Assembly: GCF_019669965.1 (NCBI RefSeq)
Contig: NZ_AP019781.1
Coordinates: forward strand, 2,481,092-2,545,091
Direction: 5' to 3'
DNA: 64,000 nucleotides
From: Methanoculleus chikugoensis
Lineage (GTDB): Archaea; Halobacteriota; Methanomicrobia; Methanomicrobiales; Methanoculleaceae
Shown here one piece after another: positions 47,194 to 57,571 of this stretch. Numbering within the stretch: position 1 is the stretch's first letter; each line of letters starts with the position of its first letter. Made by a program: the position numbers and the translations under genes. The notes beneath the pieces were generated by a model. That model did not search any database. It was given only the letters and a program-made list of their open reading frames with translations, and was not told where the DNA came from.

Positions 47194-47478
47194 ATGGCCA
47201 TGAAACTCAAACTCCTGGAGCTGACCGACGACAGGGCCCGGATCCTCTTTGAAGGCGAAGGCAACACCTACATCGACGCGCTCGCCGCAGAACTCATCCA
47301 CGATCCGCAGGTGGACGTGGCGCAGCGCAAACAGGCATTCCGGTTCACGGACCCCGAACTGGTCGTCACCACGGTCGGCGGTCGGCCACCTCTTCTTGCA
47401 ATCACCGACGCGGCAAAGCGGCTCTCCGGCTACGCCGGCGAACTCCTCAGCCAGATGGAAGCGCTCGAAACCGCGTAA
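47194..47478 (+). CDS. rpoL: DNA-directed RNA polymerase subunit L
   Basis: The 94-residue product matches archaeal RpoL/Rpb11, which dimerises with RpoD to nucleate polymerase assembly. The order KLLELTDDRARILFEGEGNTYIDALAAELI, then DPQVDVAQRK, then PLLAITDAAKRL follows the family. ATG 47194 has AGGTG upstream; a GTG two codons earlier or an ATG two codons later are possible. It is 7 bases upstream of a methyltransferase gene. Confidence 0.9.
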   Translation: MAMKLKLLELTDDRARILFEGEGNTYIDALAAELIHDPQVDVAQRKQAFRFTDPELVVTTVGGRPPLLAITDAAKRLSGYAGELLSQMEALETA

Positions 47479-47485
47479 GCGTCCT

Positions 47486-48118
47486 ATGAAGAAGAGCGCC
47501 GAAGGCTTTGCCCGGGTTGCCCGGGAAGTCTTTGCTCCCATCTACCCCGTCGTCGCAGAGCAGGCGCTTGCGTGGTCGGGTATACGGGACGGGATCGCGC
47601 TCGATCTCGGGAGCGGTCCCGGCCTCCTCTCCGTAGCCCTGGCGGAGAAGAGTAACCTCTCCGTCGTCGCGCTCGACGCCGACCCGGCGATGTCCCGAAT
47701 TGCCCGGACGACCGCCGCCGGGAGCGCGGGTCGGGTGATCCCGGTCACCGGAGACGTCCACTGCATGCCGATCCGCGACAATACCGTCTCGCTCATCGTC
47801 AGCCGCGGCTCGATCTACTTCTGGGAAGACCGGCCTCGGGCGTTTTTAGAGATCGAGCGCGTACTCCGGCCCGGCGGCGTCGCGTACGTCGGCGGCAGTT
47901 TTGGAACGCCCGAACTCCGGGAAACGATCTTTAATGAGATGCGGCGGCGAAACCCGAACTGGGACAGCGACGTCGCCCGGCGGAGCGGGCAGGCGACGCC
48001 CGAGACGCTCCGGAAGGAACTTGCAGAGAGCGGTGTCGCCCACGCCCGTCTCCGGGAAGAAGAGGAGGGGATGTGGGTGGAGATCAGAAAAGACGCGATC
48101 AGTCCACGCGCTCGGTGA
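47486..48118 (+). CDS. Class I SAM-dependent methyltransferase
   Basis: The 210-residue protein has the SAM site [15 protein letters not shown], an acidic end of strand 2 ([10 protein letters not shown]), GDVHCMPI, and the [15 protein letters not shown] turn typical of UbiE/COQ5-like methyltransferases. The substrate is unknown. ATG 47486 lies 7 bases after rpoL, so the two may be cotranscribed. Its 3' end overlaps the convergent aIF2-beta gene by 20 bases. Confidence 0.88.
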   Translation: MKKSAEGFARVAREVFAPIYPVVAEQALAWSGIRDGIALDLGSGPGLLSVALAEKSNLSVVALDADPAMSRIARTTAAGSAGRVIPVTGDVHCMPIRDNTVSLIVSRGSIYFWEDRPRAFLEIERVLRPGGVAYVGGSFGTPELRETIFNEMRRRNPNWDSDVARRSGQATPETLRKELAESGVAHARLREEEEGMWVEIRKDAISPRAR

Positions 48119-48716
48119 AGATGATCGTCCCGGCGATCCGGGTGATCTTTACCTTCACCGTCTGGCCCGGTTTTGCATTCGCAACGTACATCGTGTAGCG
48201 ATCGATCTTTACCACGCCGTCGCCGCGCTTCGAGAGGAACTGCGGGGTGACGTCCATGATCGCGCCCTCGGTCGGTTTCGACGCTGCAGAGGGATCGGCC
48301 GTCGCTTTTCGCTTCCGCACCGGCCGGTGACCCCCGCAGGCGTCGCACCGGAGCGTCAGGACCCGCTCGGTCTTGACCAGGCGCGTGTCGGGCTTCCCGC
48401 ACTCCGAGCAGATGACGTAGTCGTCGACGTAGCCCTTGATGATCGTGTTGATCTGCTCCTGCTCGAACTTCCCGGAGAAGACCGCCCGTGTCCCCTCCAC
48501 CTTGCCGGCGGTGCCGAGCTCGCCGAGGAGGTGCTTCATCAGGTGATCCTGGTCGCGCCGGAGGGTATTCGCGATCTCGGCGAAGTTCTCGAGAACCGTG
48601 GTCTTCCCCTCGATAAAGACGCGGGCGGCCGGGACCGTGAACCGGTCCTCGAACTCCGTCGGCTCCGTGATATTGGTATACGCCTTCTTCAGAAGGTCTT
48701 CGTATGACGGGCTCAT
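48099..48716 (-). CDS. Translation initiation factor 2 subunit beta with C-terminal TRAM domain
   Basis: The first 135 or so residues are archaeal aIF2-beta, which helps deliver initiator tRNA: helical [17 protein letters not shown], then [19 protein letters not shown], and a zinc ribbon with Cys103, Cys106, Cys124 and Cys127. Residues from about 148 ([19 protein letters not shown] to IIFTERVD) form a TRAM RNA-binding domain fused to the end. The ATG at 48716 gives the standard start; the open frame continues upstream. The fusion is seen in some methanogens. Confidence 0.93.
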   Translation of the reverse strand: MSPSYEDLLKKAYTNITEPTEFEDRFTVPAARVFIEGKTTVLENFAEIANTLRRDQDHLMKHLLGELGTAGKVEGTRAVFSGKFEQEQINTIIKGYVDDYVICSECGKPDTRLVKTERVLTLRCDACGGHRPVRKRKATADPSAASKPTEGAIMDVTPQFLSKRGDGVVKIDRYTMYVANAKPGQTVKVKITRIAGTIIFTERVD

Positions 48717-48809
48717 ACTCAGGTATTGGTCGCACCACGTCAAAAAGTGAGTACCTCAACCAGGGCTTGCACATGCTTATGTAGGTAGGCGGCCCACCGG
48801 TTCTCTAGT

Positions 48810-50882
48810 ATGCTCCCGGCACATGACCTCGCGCTGCTGAAAACGACCCTCGGGCGCGACCTAACCGACGTTGAACTCGCCTGTTTTGAGAACCTCTGGA
48901 GCGAACACTGCAGTTACCGGTCCACGAAACGCCTCCTCAGGACGCTCCCTACGACCGGGAGCGGGGTGCTGCTCGGGCCGGGGGACGACGCCGCGATCGT
49001 GCGGTTCAGCGAGACCTGCGCCCTCGCCGTCGGGATGGAGAGCCACAACCACCCGAGTTACGTCGAACCCTACGACGGCGCCGCCACCGGGGTCGGGGGG
49101 ATTGTCCGCGACATCCTCTCGATGGGCGCCCGCCCCATCGCCCTGATGGACCCGCTCTACTTCGGGCCGCTCGACAGCGAGAAGAACCGCTACCTCGTCG
49201 AGCAGATCGTCGCCGGGATCGCCGATTACGGCAACGGCATCGGGGTGCCGGTCGTCCGGGGCGAACTCGTCTTCGATCCCTCCTACTCCGGAAACCCGCT
49301 CGTAAACGTCGTCTGCATCGGGACGGTGGACCCCGGCCGCTACATCACCGCCCGGGCCAAACGGCCGGGGAGCCGTCTCGTTCTCGTCGGCGCCGCCACC
49401 GGGCGGGAAGGGCTTGGAGGGGCGTCGTTTGCGTCCCGCGACCTCGCCGGAGACAGAGATGCCGCCGACCGGCCGGATGCTCAGGTCGGCGACCCCTGCA
49501 TGGAGAAACTCCTCATCGACGCAATCCTCGCGATGGCGAAGACCGGGAAGGTTCTCTCCTGCCGCGACCTCGGGGCAGCGGGGCTTGCCGGGGCGTCGAG
49601 CGAGATGGCAGGCACCTTCGGCGCGGTCATCCACGCCGACCGGGTTCACCTCCGGGAGACCGGGATGACGCCGCGGGAGATCATGCTCGCCGAGTCCCAG
49701 GAGCGGATGCTCGTCGAGGTGGCTCCCGGGGACGTCGCCCTGATGGGGGAGATCGCGGAGCGGCACGACCTCGCCTGGAGTGATATCGGCGAGGTGATCG
49801 ACGAGCCCCGCTACATCGTGAAGTTACGCGGCGAAACCGTCGCCGATCTCCCGATCGATCTCCTGGTCGGCGGGGCGCCGCTCTGTGCCTGGGAGACGAG
49901 CCCCTACTCGGCGGAGACGCCGTTCGTCCGCCCGAAGGCACCGGTAAAAGACCTCGCACTCGGCATCCTCGCGCACCCGGACGTGGCACGCAAGAACTGG
50001 GTCTACGAGCGGTACGACAGGGAGGTCCAGCTCCGTTCGGTCTCGCTTGCCCACGACGCCGCCGTCCTCCGCCTGGAAGATAAAGCTCTCGTCCTCTCCT
50101 GCGGGTGCAACCCCGCCCAGATCTACCTGAAACCCTTCGAGGGGACGGCAAACGCCGTCATCGAGAACGCGAGCAACCTCGCCTGCCTCGGCGCCGAACC
50201 GCTCTGCATCGTGGACTGCCTGAACTTCGCGAGCCCCGAGCACCCGGAGATCGCGTGGCAGATCGAGCAGTGCGTCCTCGGCCTCGGGGACGCGGCGCGG
50301 AGGATGGGAATCCCGGTCGTCGGCGGCAACGTCTCGCTCTACAACGAGAGCGACGAGTTCGGGACGCAGATCAAGCCCACGCCGTCGATCGGGATGGTAG
50401 GGCGGGGCGAGGTTCGGGAGTGGACGGCGCCGCGGAGCGGGGAGAACCTCGTCCTCATCGGGACGACGTTGCCCGACTTCGGCGGATCGGTCCTCGACGC
50501 GGTCACCGGGTGCGGTGGATCCGCGCCCGCGATGGCGGACCCGGCCGTCGTCGCCGTCGTCCGGAACCTGGTCGAAGCGGGGAAGGTCACGGCCGCGACG
50601 GATCTCTCCCGGGGCGGTCTCCTCGCGGCGCTCGCGAAGATCGCGCCGCGTGCCGACGTCACGCTCGCCGGCGATCCCCTCGCGGAACTCTTCTCCGAGA
50701 CCTGCGGCCGGTTCCTGGTCGCGGTCGGGGACGAAGCGGCCCTCGCCGGGACGGAGCACCGGATCATCGGTACGGTCGGCGGCGACGCGCTCACCCTCCG
50801 GCTGAAGGACGGGACGGTCGTCATCGCGCCCGAAGAGATCGAGACGGCGCTTGCCACGACGGCCCGGACGATGCGTTACTGA
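48810..50882 (+). CDS. purL: Phosphoribosylformylglycinamidine synthase subunit PurL
   Basis: At 690 residues this is the small-type PurL used with PurS and PurQ in purine synthesis. It has WSEHCSYRSTK with the catalytic His, LLGPGDDAAIVRF, MESHNHPSYVEPYDGAATGVGG and GNVSLYNES, all family hallmarks. A TATA-like CATGCTTATG lies about 40 bases before the ATG. It converges on the flavodoxin pseudogene with a 7-base overlap. Confidence 0.97.
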   Translation: MLPAHDLALLKTTLGRDLTDVELACFENLWSEHCSYRSTKRLLRTLPTTGSGVLLGPGDDAAIVRFSETCALAVGMESHNHPSYVEPYDGAATGVGGIVRDILSMGARPIALMDPLYFGPLDSEKNRYLVEQIVAGIADYGNGIGVPVVRGELVFDPSYSGNPLVNVVCIGTVDPGRYITARAKRPGSRLVLVGAATGREGLGGASFASRDLAGDRDAADRPDAQVGDPCMEKLLIDAILAMAKTGKVLSCRDLGAAGLAGASSEMAGTFGAVIHADRVHLRETGMTPREIMLAESQERMLVEVAPGDVALMGEIAERHDLAWSDIGEVIDEPRYIVKLRGETVADLPIDLLVGGAPLCAWETSPYSAETPFVRPKAPVKDLALGILAHPDVARKNWVYERYDREVQLRSVSLAHDAAVLRLEDKALVLSCGCNPAQIYLKPFEGTANAVIENASNLACLGAEPLCIVDCLNFASPEHPEIAWQIEQCVLGLGDAARRMGIPVVGGNVSLYNESDEFGTQIKPTPSIGMVGRGEVREWTAPRSGENLVLIGTTLPDFGGSVLDAVTGCGGSAPAMADPAVVAVVRNLVEAGKVTAATDLSRGGLLAALAKIAPRADVTLAGDPLAELFSETCGRFLVAVGDEAALAGTEHRIIGTVGGDALTLRLKDGTVVIAPEEIETALATTARTMRY

Positions 50883-51370
50883 ACGACCATCCCTTTCTCC
50901 GCCCGGCGGACGAGATCGGCGAGCGCCTCCATCCCCATCTCCTTCTTCACATCCCTTGCCGTGAACGGGACCGCGCCCCTGACGTCGACGCCCCGGCCCG
51001 CAAGCATCGCCTTCAGAGTCTCAAGCGTCTTCCCCGGCGACCCGCCGAAGGTGCAGAAGACGACCGCGGACTTCCCCTCGATGCCCCGGAGGGCGTTGAC
51101 GGCGGCGTTGATCGCGGGTGTCGGACTCCCCGCCCAGACAGGGGTTCCGACGACGACGGTATCGTAGGCGGAGACGTCGATGACGGCGGGCTCGATGGTG
51201 GCGCGCGCCCCCCTCATCGCACGGGGAGAGCCCTTGAGATACCTGCCGACCTTCGAGTAATGCGCAAGATCTTATACCTCACTGAGATCGCCGCCGACCA
51301 CCGCGGCGAGCCGCTCGGCGACGGCCCGGGTGTTGCCGGTCTCGGAGTGGTATACGATGCAGACGGACAT
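50876..51370 (-). pseudogene. Flavodoxin interrupted by an in-frame TAA
   Basis: From ATG 51370 the frame reads MSVCIVYHSETGNTRAVAER, an FMN-phosphate loop typical of flavodoxins, and reaches TAA after GGDLSEV. In the same frame it continues DLAHYSKVGRYLKGSPRAM and on through TVVVGTPVWAGSPTPAINA and VVFCTFGGSPGKTLETL to the end at 50876. A Tyr codon (TAC) changed to TAA would account for it. The full product would be 164 residues. The remaining 113-codon piece from 51217 lacks the FMN loop. Either a real nonsense mutation or a base error explains it. Confidence 0.8.
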
Positions 51371-51438
51371 ATCGGAGGGTATGGCAGACGCATATAAACG
51401 GATATCGGGTGGGGCCGCGTGGAGCAATGCTCACGGCG

Positions 51439-51552
51439 CCTCACGCGAAGTCCAGCACAGGTACCGGCAACTTCCCTTCGCGCCTTCGCGTCTTCGCGTG
51501 AGGTCGGCGGTTCAAGGACGGCGATATAGTTTCACACGAAGGCGCGAAGAAC
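51439..51552. repeat. Dispersed GCGAAG-rich palindromic repeat, copy 3
   Basis: TCACGCGAAG, CTTCGCGCCTTCGCGTCTTCGCGTG and TCACACGAAGGCGCGAAG lie between the flavodoxin pseudogene and ilvC. These are the same building blocks as at 923-1065 and 59960-60240, again in opposing orientations. The spacer between blocks differs. Confidence 0.7.
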
Positions 51553-51571
51553 AGAAAAAAAGAGGTAAGAG

Positions 51572-52690
<1,119 letters not shown>

Positions 52691-53632
52691 ATGGAACTGC
52701 CAGATGTCCAGTCCAGCCTGCCGGAGGTCCGTATTAATCTGACCAGGGTGGGTGTGAAGAACGTCCAGAAACTCGTTGAAGTCGCCCGGCCGGGCAAGAG
52801 ACCGGTCGTCTTCATCTCCAAATTCGACGTCTTCGTCGATCTCCCCGGAAGTCTCAAAGGGGCGAACCTCTCCCGGAACTTCGAGGTGATCGACGACGTG
52901 CTGCAGCAGGCCATCGACGGCGACGTAAACGAGATCGAGGAACTCTGCAGTGCAGTGGCGAGGAAACTCCTCGACCGGCACGAATACGCGGAACGGACCG
53001 AGGTCAGGATGCGGAGCCAGTTCATGGTCCGGCGGGAGACGCCGGTCAGCGAGACGAGCTGCCACGAGGTCGTGAACGTCCACGCCCGCGCAATAGCCCA
53101 GAGGAACGAAGGGAACCCGATCATCAGAAAGAGCATCGGCGCCGAAGTGACCGGGATGACCGCCTGCCCCTGCGCCCAGAACATCATGAAGGATCATGCC
53201 CTGCATGTCCTCGAGAACCTCGGGGTGGAGGAGGAGAAGATTGAGGCATTCCTGGACGAAGTGCCGATGGCCACGCACAACCAGCGCGGGCGCGGTTTCC
53301 TCTGCATCGAGATCGACGACGACCAGCACATCAGTCTCGAGAAGATCATCAAGATCCTGAAGGATTCCATGAGTGCACGTATCTACGAACTCCTCAAGCG
53401 GGGCGACGAGAGTTACGTGGTGATGGAGGCTCACAAGAATCCCCGGTTCGTAGAAGACTGCGTACGCGAGATGGCCCGCAAGGTAATCGCGCAGTTCCAC
53501 GATCTGCCCGGAGACTCCGTAGTCACTATCAAGCAGACGAACGAGGAGAGCATCCACCAGCACAACGCATACGCAGAACGAAAGGCAACGATAGCAGAGC
53601 TCGTCTCGGAGATGGACAAGGGCACACTCTAA
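52691..53632 (+). CDS. mptA: GTP cyclohydrolase MptA (FolE2 family)
   Basis: The 313-residue enzyme opens GTP to give 7,8-dihydroneopterin cyclic phosphate in methanopterin synthesis. It has the conserved SSLPEVRINLTRVGVKNVQK start, RMRSQFMVRRETPVSETSCHE, EVTGMTACPCAQN with the metal Cys, and DEVPMATHNQRGRG. This length and N-terminus fit the archaeal MptA branch of the COG1469 family. ATG at 52691 is close to the TATA region. Confidence 0.95.
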   Translation: MELPDVQSSLPEVRINLTRVGVKNVQKLVEVARPGKRPVVFISKFDVFVDLPGSLKGANLSRNFEVIDDVLQQAIDGDVNEIEELCSAVARKLLDRHEYAERTEVRMRSQFMVRRETPVSETSCHEVVNVHARAIAQRNEGNPIIRKSIGAEVTGMTACPCAQNIMKDHALHVLENLGVEEEKIEAFLDEVPMATHNQRGRGFLCIEIDDDQHISLEKIIKILKDSMSARIYELLKRGDESYVVMEAHKNPRFVEDCVREMARKVIAQFHDLPGDSVVTIKQTNEESIHQHNAYAERKATIAELVSEMDKGTL

Positions 53633-53856
53633 ATCCAATATAATTTCACATTTTTATACTGCACAGAAATATTTTGACATTAAGTGCGACTAATGTTTAA
53701 AATCGTAGCACAACAATATGCCCTAAAGCGAAAGATATAAACTCTGTTTTCTTCATAATCCTTGTTGACGTACTCGTGTACGTTTTCAGTACAGAATTGT
53801 GTGGTAACACCAGTATAGTGTTCAGAACACCAAAATATCGGAATGAGGCGATATAT
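53633..53856 (+). promoter_or_regulatory. Promoter and operator-like palindromes of the frh operon
   Basis: CGAAAGATATAAAC (53728-53741) is a BRE/TATA element. Downstream lie two palindromes: ACGTAC-TCGT-GTACGT at 53768-53783 and GTGTTC-A-GAACAC at 53818-53830. They fall between the likely transcription start and the frhA start, giving a leader of about 90 bases. Regulatory binding is plausible but untested. The extended frame of frhA across this region is probably untranslated. Confidence 0.6.
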
Positions 53857-55224
53857 TTGTCGAAAGTTGTAGAGATTTCCCCAACTACGAGACATGAAGG
53901 CCATTCTAAGCTCGTTCTGAAGGTCAATGATGAAGGCATCATCGAGCGCGGAGACTGGCTTAGCATCACCCCGGTGAGGGGAGTCGAGAAACTCGCCATC
54001 GGCAAGACGATGGATCAGGTTCCAAAGATCGCATCGCGCGTCTGCGGTATCTGTCCTATCGCGCACACCCTGGCGGGTATTGAGGCGATGGAAGCATCCA
54101 TCGGGTGCGAGATCCCCGAGGACGCAAAACTGCTGCGTTACATCCTGCAGTGTGCCAACAGGATGCACAGCCATGCCATCCACAACATCCTGGCCCTCCC
54201 GGACATGTACATCCCCGGGACCGACGTGAAGGTCAACCCGTTCACCAAGGAAGAACCGGTCAGGAGCGTTGCACTCCGGATCCAGCGGATCCGTGAGATC
54301 GGCCAGACCATCGGCGAGATCGTCGGCGGAGAGGCAATCCACCCGAGCAACCCCCGCGTCGGCGGTATGTACGTGAACATCAGCCCGCGTGCGAAGGCGA
54401 AGATCTACGACCTCGCGAAAGAGGCCCGTGTTCTCACGCAGCAGCAGATGGAGTTCATGATCGCGATCTTCCGGAACTACCAGAAGCGCGACTGGTCCGA
54501 AGTCGGCGGCGTCGAAGTCCCGATCCCGAAGGACCTCGGCTACCACAACCAGGGCTACATGGCGACGGCGCCGGTCTACGGCAGCTCGAGCCTCGACGAG
54601 ACCCCGATGTGGTTCCCCGAGCGGTTCACCGAAGTCCGCCCCTGGGACTGGTACATGGGTGAAGTGGAGGTCGACGAAGCCGACCCGAACTACCCGATAG
54701 GCGGCACCTCCCCCGTAGGCACCAAAGCCTGGCCCCAGATGGAAGCCTGCACCGGCGTCCCGCTCTACGACGGCCAGCCCGTCGAGGTCGGACCGCGTGC
54801 ACGTCAGGCCATCTTCAAGAACTACGACGAGAAGGGCACCATCGGCCTGCAGATCGCACGCCAGATGGAGTTCCCCGAGACCGCCTACGGCATCATCGAT
54901 GCGCTCGACGCGCTCGACACCTCCGGAGCGGTGCTCGCGGACAATATCCCGCAGGGCGACGGCTCCCTCGGATGGGCCGCGAACGAAGCGCCCCGTGGCG
55001 CAGATGTCCACCTCGCCCGGGTCAAGGACGGCAGGGTGCAGTACTTCTCGATGCTCGTCCCGACCACCTGGAACTTCCCCACCTGCAGCCGTGCGCTTGA
55101 GGGTGCACCCTGGAGGCTTGCGGAAGTCATCATGCGTGGATACGACCCCTGCGTCTCCTGTGCGACGCACATGCTGGTGATTGACGAAGACAAGAGACTG
55201 GTGGCCCAGAAACTCATTCAGTGA
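53857..55224 (+). CDS. frhA: F420-reducing hydrogenase alpha subunit (NiFe active site)
   Basis: The 455-residue large subunit of coenzyme F420-reducing hydrogenase carries the NiFe centre. The N-terminal cysteine pair is RVCGICPIAH and the C-terminal pair is DPCVSCATH; both are Cys, not selenocysteine. The start is set at TTG 53857 (reading SKVVEISPTTRHEG) because relatives begin there and GAGG lies 9 bases upstream. The short C-terminal tail after DPCVSC is probably removed by the FrhD protease encoded next. FrhA works with FrhG and FrhB to reduce F420 with H2 in the cytoplasm. Confidence 0.96.
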   Translation: MSKVVEISPTTRHEGHSKLVLKVNDEGIIERGDWLSITPVRGVEKLAIGKTMDQVPKIASRVCGICPIAHTLAGIEAMEASIGCEIPEDAKLLRYILQCANRMHSHAIHNILALPDMYIPGTDVKVNPFTKEEPVRSVALRIQRIREIGQTIGEIVGGEAIHPSNPRVGGMYVNISPRAKAKIYDLAKEARVLTQQQMEFMIAIFRNYQKRDWSEVGGVEVPIPKDLGYHNQGYMATAPVYGSSSLDETPMWFPERFTEVRPWDWYMGEVEVDEADPNYPIGGTSPVGTKAWPQMEACTGVPLYDGQPVEVGPRARQAIFKNYDEKGTIGLQIARQMEFPETAYGIIDALDALDTSGAVLADNIPQGDGSLGWAANEAPRGADVHLARVKDGRVQYFSMLVPTTWNFPTCSRALEGAPWRLAEVIMRGYDPCVSCATHMLVIDEDKRLVAQKLIQ

Positions 55225-55234
55225 GCGTACACGC

Positions 55235-55795
55235 ATGCTATTCCGTGAGATCGTGATCGCAGGATGCGGCAACCCCCTCTTCGGAGACGACGGGTTCGGT
55301 CCTGCAGTCGTCGAGGAACTCCAGAAACTACAACTGCCCGACAACGTCAAGGTGATCGATGCCGGCCTTGGCGCCCCTCACTTCCTCTTTACGCTGATGG
55401 AAGATGCGGAGGTGCCGGTGAGGAAACTGATCATCATCGATATCGCCGACTTCGGCGCCAACCCCGGTGATGTGACGAAACTCCGGCCCGAAGACCTGCC
55501 GCCGGGCACCTACCGGGATGCCCATTCATGGGATCTCTCAGAACCGCTACAGCGATTGAAAGACGTCATCGATATCACGGTCATCGGGTGCCAACCCAAG
55601 CGTGTCGCGAGCCATGAGTTTGAACTGGGGCTCACTGAGGAGGTTGAGGGTGCCATTCCCAAAACAGTGCGTATCGTACTGGAAGAGATTGGGGTAGAAT
55701 ATGGGGCTACTATCAACCATCAAGGAACGCATCTTTGGGCGTCGCCGGGAGAAACCACCGGAGATACCCGGGACAACCCCGGGGAGAAGATCTGA
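55235..55795 (+). CDS. frhD: F420-reducing hydrogenase maturation protease
   Basis: The product is an HycI-like endopeptidase that trims the FrhA C-terminus after nickel insertion. IAGCGNPLFGDDGFGP and VIDAGLGAPHFLFTLM give the two acidic metal ligands, and the HSWDL and GCQPKRV motifs follow. The ATG at 55235 is 10 bases after frhA. The last 30 or so residues (from about GVEYG) have no protein-like pattern of this family and overlap the frame of frhG if frhG starts early. Confidence 0.93.
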   Translation: MLFREIVIAGCGNPLFGDDGFGPAVVEELQKLQLPDNVKVIDAGLGAPHFLFTLMEDAEVPVRKLIIIDIADFGANPGDVTKLRPEDLPPGTYRDAHSWDLSEPLQRLKDVIDITVIGCQPKRVASHEFELGLTEEVEGAIPKTVRIVLEEIGVEYGATINHQGTHLWASPGETTGDTRDNPGEKI

Positions 55796-55898
55796 GGCGA
55801 AGCCGGCGGCAACCCAGCCGCAGGCGAAGCCGGCGGTGAAGCCCTCTGATGTGATTGCGAAAGAAAAGGTGGAAGTTGTACAAAAGGAGGAAAAGCCT

Positions 55899-56660
55899 GT
55901 GGCAGAAAAGATTACGATAGGTGAATTACACCTGAGCGGATGTACGGGATGCCTCGTTACGCTTGCGGATAACTACGAGGGTCTCTTCAAGCTGCTCGAT
56001 GATTACGCGGACCTGGTCTACGCGTTGACCCTGGTCGACGTGCGCCATGTCCCCGAGATGGACGTGTGCCTGGTCGAGGGTTCGTGCTGTCTTGACGACA
56101 AACTCTCGGTAGAGGAACTGAAAGAGGCAAGGGAGAAGTCGAAGGTGCTCGTCGCCTACGGCGGCTGCGCGGCCTACGGCAACATCACCCGGTTCTGCCG
56201 TGGTGGTCAGTGGAACCAGCCGGGCCAGGAGGCATTCGTGCCGATCAGCGAGGTCGTCGATGTCGATCTCTACATCCCGTCCTGTCCCCCGTGCCCCCAG
56301 GAAGTCAGGAACGTCGCCGTCATGGCCTACCTGCTGCTGAAGGGCAACGAGGAGCAGAAGAACCTCGCAACCGCCTACCTGACCCCGCTGATGCAGCTTG
56401 CACAGCGCGGCAACGAGGCCTGCGGCTGCGACCTGATGTATGACGTCATCAACCAGGGCCTCTGCATGGGATGCGGGACCTGCGCCGGCACCTGCCCGGT
56501 CCGTGCCGTCACCATGGAGTACGGCAAGCCGAACGTGAACCGCGACCAGTGCATCAAGTGCGGCGCCTGCTACGCGCAGTGCCCCAGGAGCTGGTTCAAC
56601 TTCGACGTCATGAACAACTACGAGGGCATCATGGATGCCATCAAGGGTGCCATGCAGTGA
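55899..56660 (+). CDS. frhG: F420-reducing hydrogenase gamma subunit (Fe-S)
   Basis: The small subunit passes electrons through Fe-S clusters from FrhA to FrhB. It has LSGCTGCLVTLADNYEG for the proximal cluster, EGSCC, SCPPCPQE, and two ferredoxin-like motifs, MGCGTCAGTCPVRA and IKCGACYAQCPRSW. I chose GTG 55899 because AAAAGGAGG lies 8 bases before it. The frame stays open to ATG 55701, which would add 66 residues rich in Lys, Pro and Ala and overlap frhD by 95 bases; see findings. The gene is 11 bases before frhB. Confidence 0.93.
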   Translation: MAEKITIGELHLSGCTGCLVTLADNYEGLFKLLDDYADLVYALTLVDVRHVPEMDVCLVEGSCCLDDKLSVEELKEAREKSKVLVAYGGCAAYGNITRFCRGGQWNQPGQEAFVPISEVVDVDLYIPSCPPCPQEVRNVAVMAYLLLKGNEEQKNLATAYLTPLMQLAQRGNEACGCDLMYDVINQGLCMGCGTCAGTCPVRAVTMEYGKPNVNRDQCIKCGACYAQCPRSWFNFDVMNNYEGIMDAIKGAMQ

Positions 56661-56671
56661 GGTGAGAAAAG

Positions 56672-57559
56672 ATGGACGTACTCGGTAACTACAAGTCCGC
56701 GATATCGGCACGCTCGACCGACAAGGACATCCTGAAGAAGGCCCAGGACGGCGGCATCATCACGACGCTCTTCGCGTATGCGCTCGAAGAGGGTATCATC
56801 GACGGTGCCATCGTCGCAGGTCCGGGCAACGAGCCCTGGAAGCCGGAGCCCATGGTCGTGACGACGAAGGCCGAACTTCTGGCCGCTGCCGGAACGCGTT
56901 ACACCATCAGCCCGAACATCTCCCTGATCAAGGAGGCGACCCGGAGCTACGGTCTTGACCGCGTCGGTATCGTCGGCACCCCGTGCCAGATCCAGGCGAC
57001 CCGGAAGGCTCAGCTCTACCCGATCGGCATGCGCGACGTCGACGACAAGATCGCCCTCGCGCTCGGTATCTTCTGCATGGAGAACCTCTCCTACCAGGCG
57101 CTCGAGGCGATGGTCGAGGACCACTGCAACCAGAAGATGGAGTCCGTCGTGAAGATGGACATCGGCAAGGGCAAGTTCACGGTCTACACCGAACGCGGTG
57201 CAGTCAGCCAGATGCCCCTGAAGCTGATCCACAAGTACGTGCAGCCCGGCTGCAGCGTCTGCCTGGACTACGTCGCGAACCTCGCCGACATCTCCAGCGG
57301 TTCCGTGGGCAGCCCCGACGGCTGGAGCACGGTCTTCGTCCGGAGCACCAAGGGCAACGCCGTCTGGGACGGCGCTATCGCTGCGGGCTGCTTCGAGACG
57401 AAGCCGATCGACCAGGTCAAGCCCGGTCTCGACCTCGTGACGAAACTCGCCACCGAGAAGATCACGAAGAACCAGAAGAACGTGGATGCTCGTAAGACGA
57501 TAGGTCTCAAGGCGGACGGAACCCCCAAGGGTCTCCGGAACCCCTACGAGTCTCCCTGA
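56672..57559 (+). CDS. frhB: F420-reducing hydrogenase beta subunit (FAD, F420-binding)
   Basis: The 295-residue flavoprotein reduces F420. It has KAQDGGIITTLFAYALEEG near the start, GTPCQIQATRKAQL and a cluster motif GCSVCLDYVANLADISSGSVG, all conserved in FrhB/FpoF/FdhB. It is the last gene of frhADGB and is followed after 5 bases by a T-rich terminator. Confidence 0.96.
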   Translation: MDVLGNYKSAISARSTDKDILKKAQDGGIITTLFAYALEEGIIDGAIVAGPGNEPWKPEPMVVTTKAELLAAAGTRYTISPNISLIKEATRSYGLDRVGIVGTPCQIQATRKAQLYPIGMRDVDDKIALALGIFCMENLSYQALEAMVEDHCNQKMESVVKMDIGKGKFTVYTERGAVSQMPLKLIHKYVQPGCSVCLDYVANLADISSGSVGSPDGWSTVFVRSTKGNAVWDGAIAAGCFETKPIDQVKPGLDLVTKLATEKITKNQKNVDARKTIGLKADGTPKGLRNPYESP

Positions 57560-57564
57560 AACAC

Positions 57565-57571
57565 TTTTTTT
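57565..57571 (+). terminator. Oligo-T terminator of frh operon
   Basis: A run of seven T bases lies 6 bases after the frhB stop, the usual form of archaeal transcription termination. Confidence 0.6.

Noticed and set aside
53776-53856. Extended FrhA start at GTG 53776
   Set aside because: It would add 27 residues unlike any FrhA, across the operator-like palindromes and just after the TATA box; the TTG at 53857 matches the known N-terminus.
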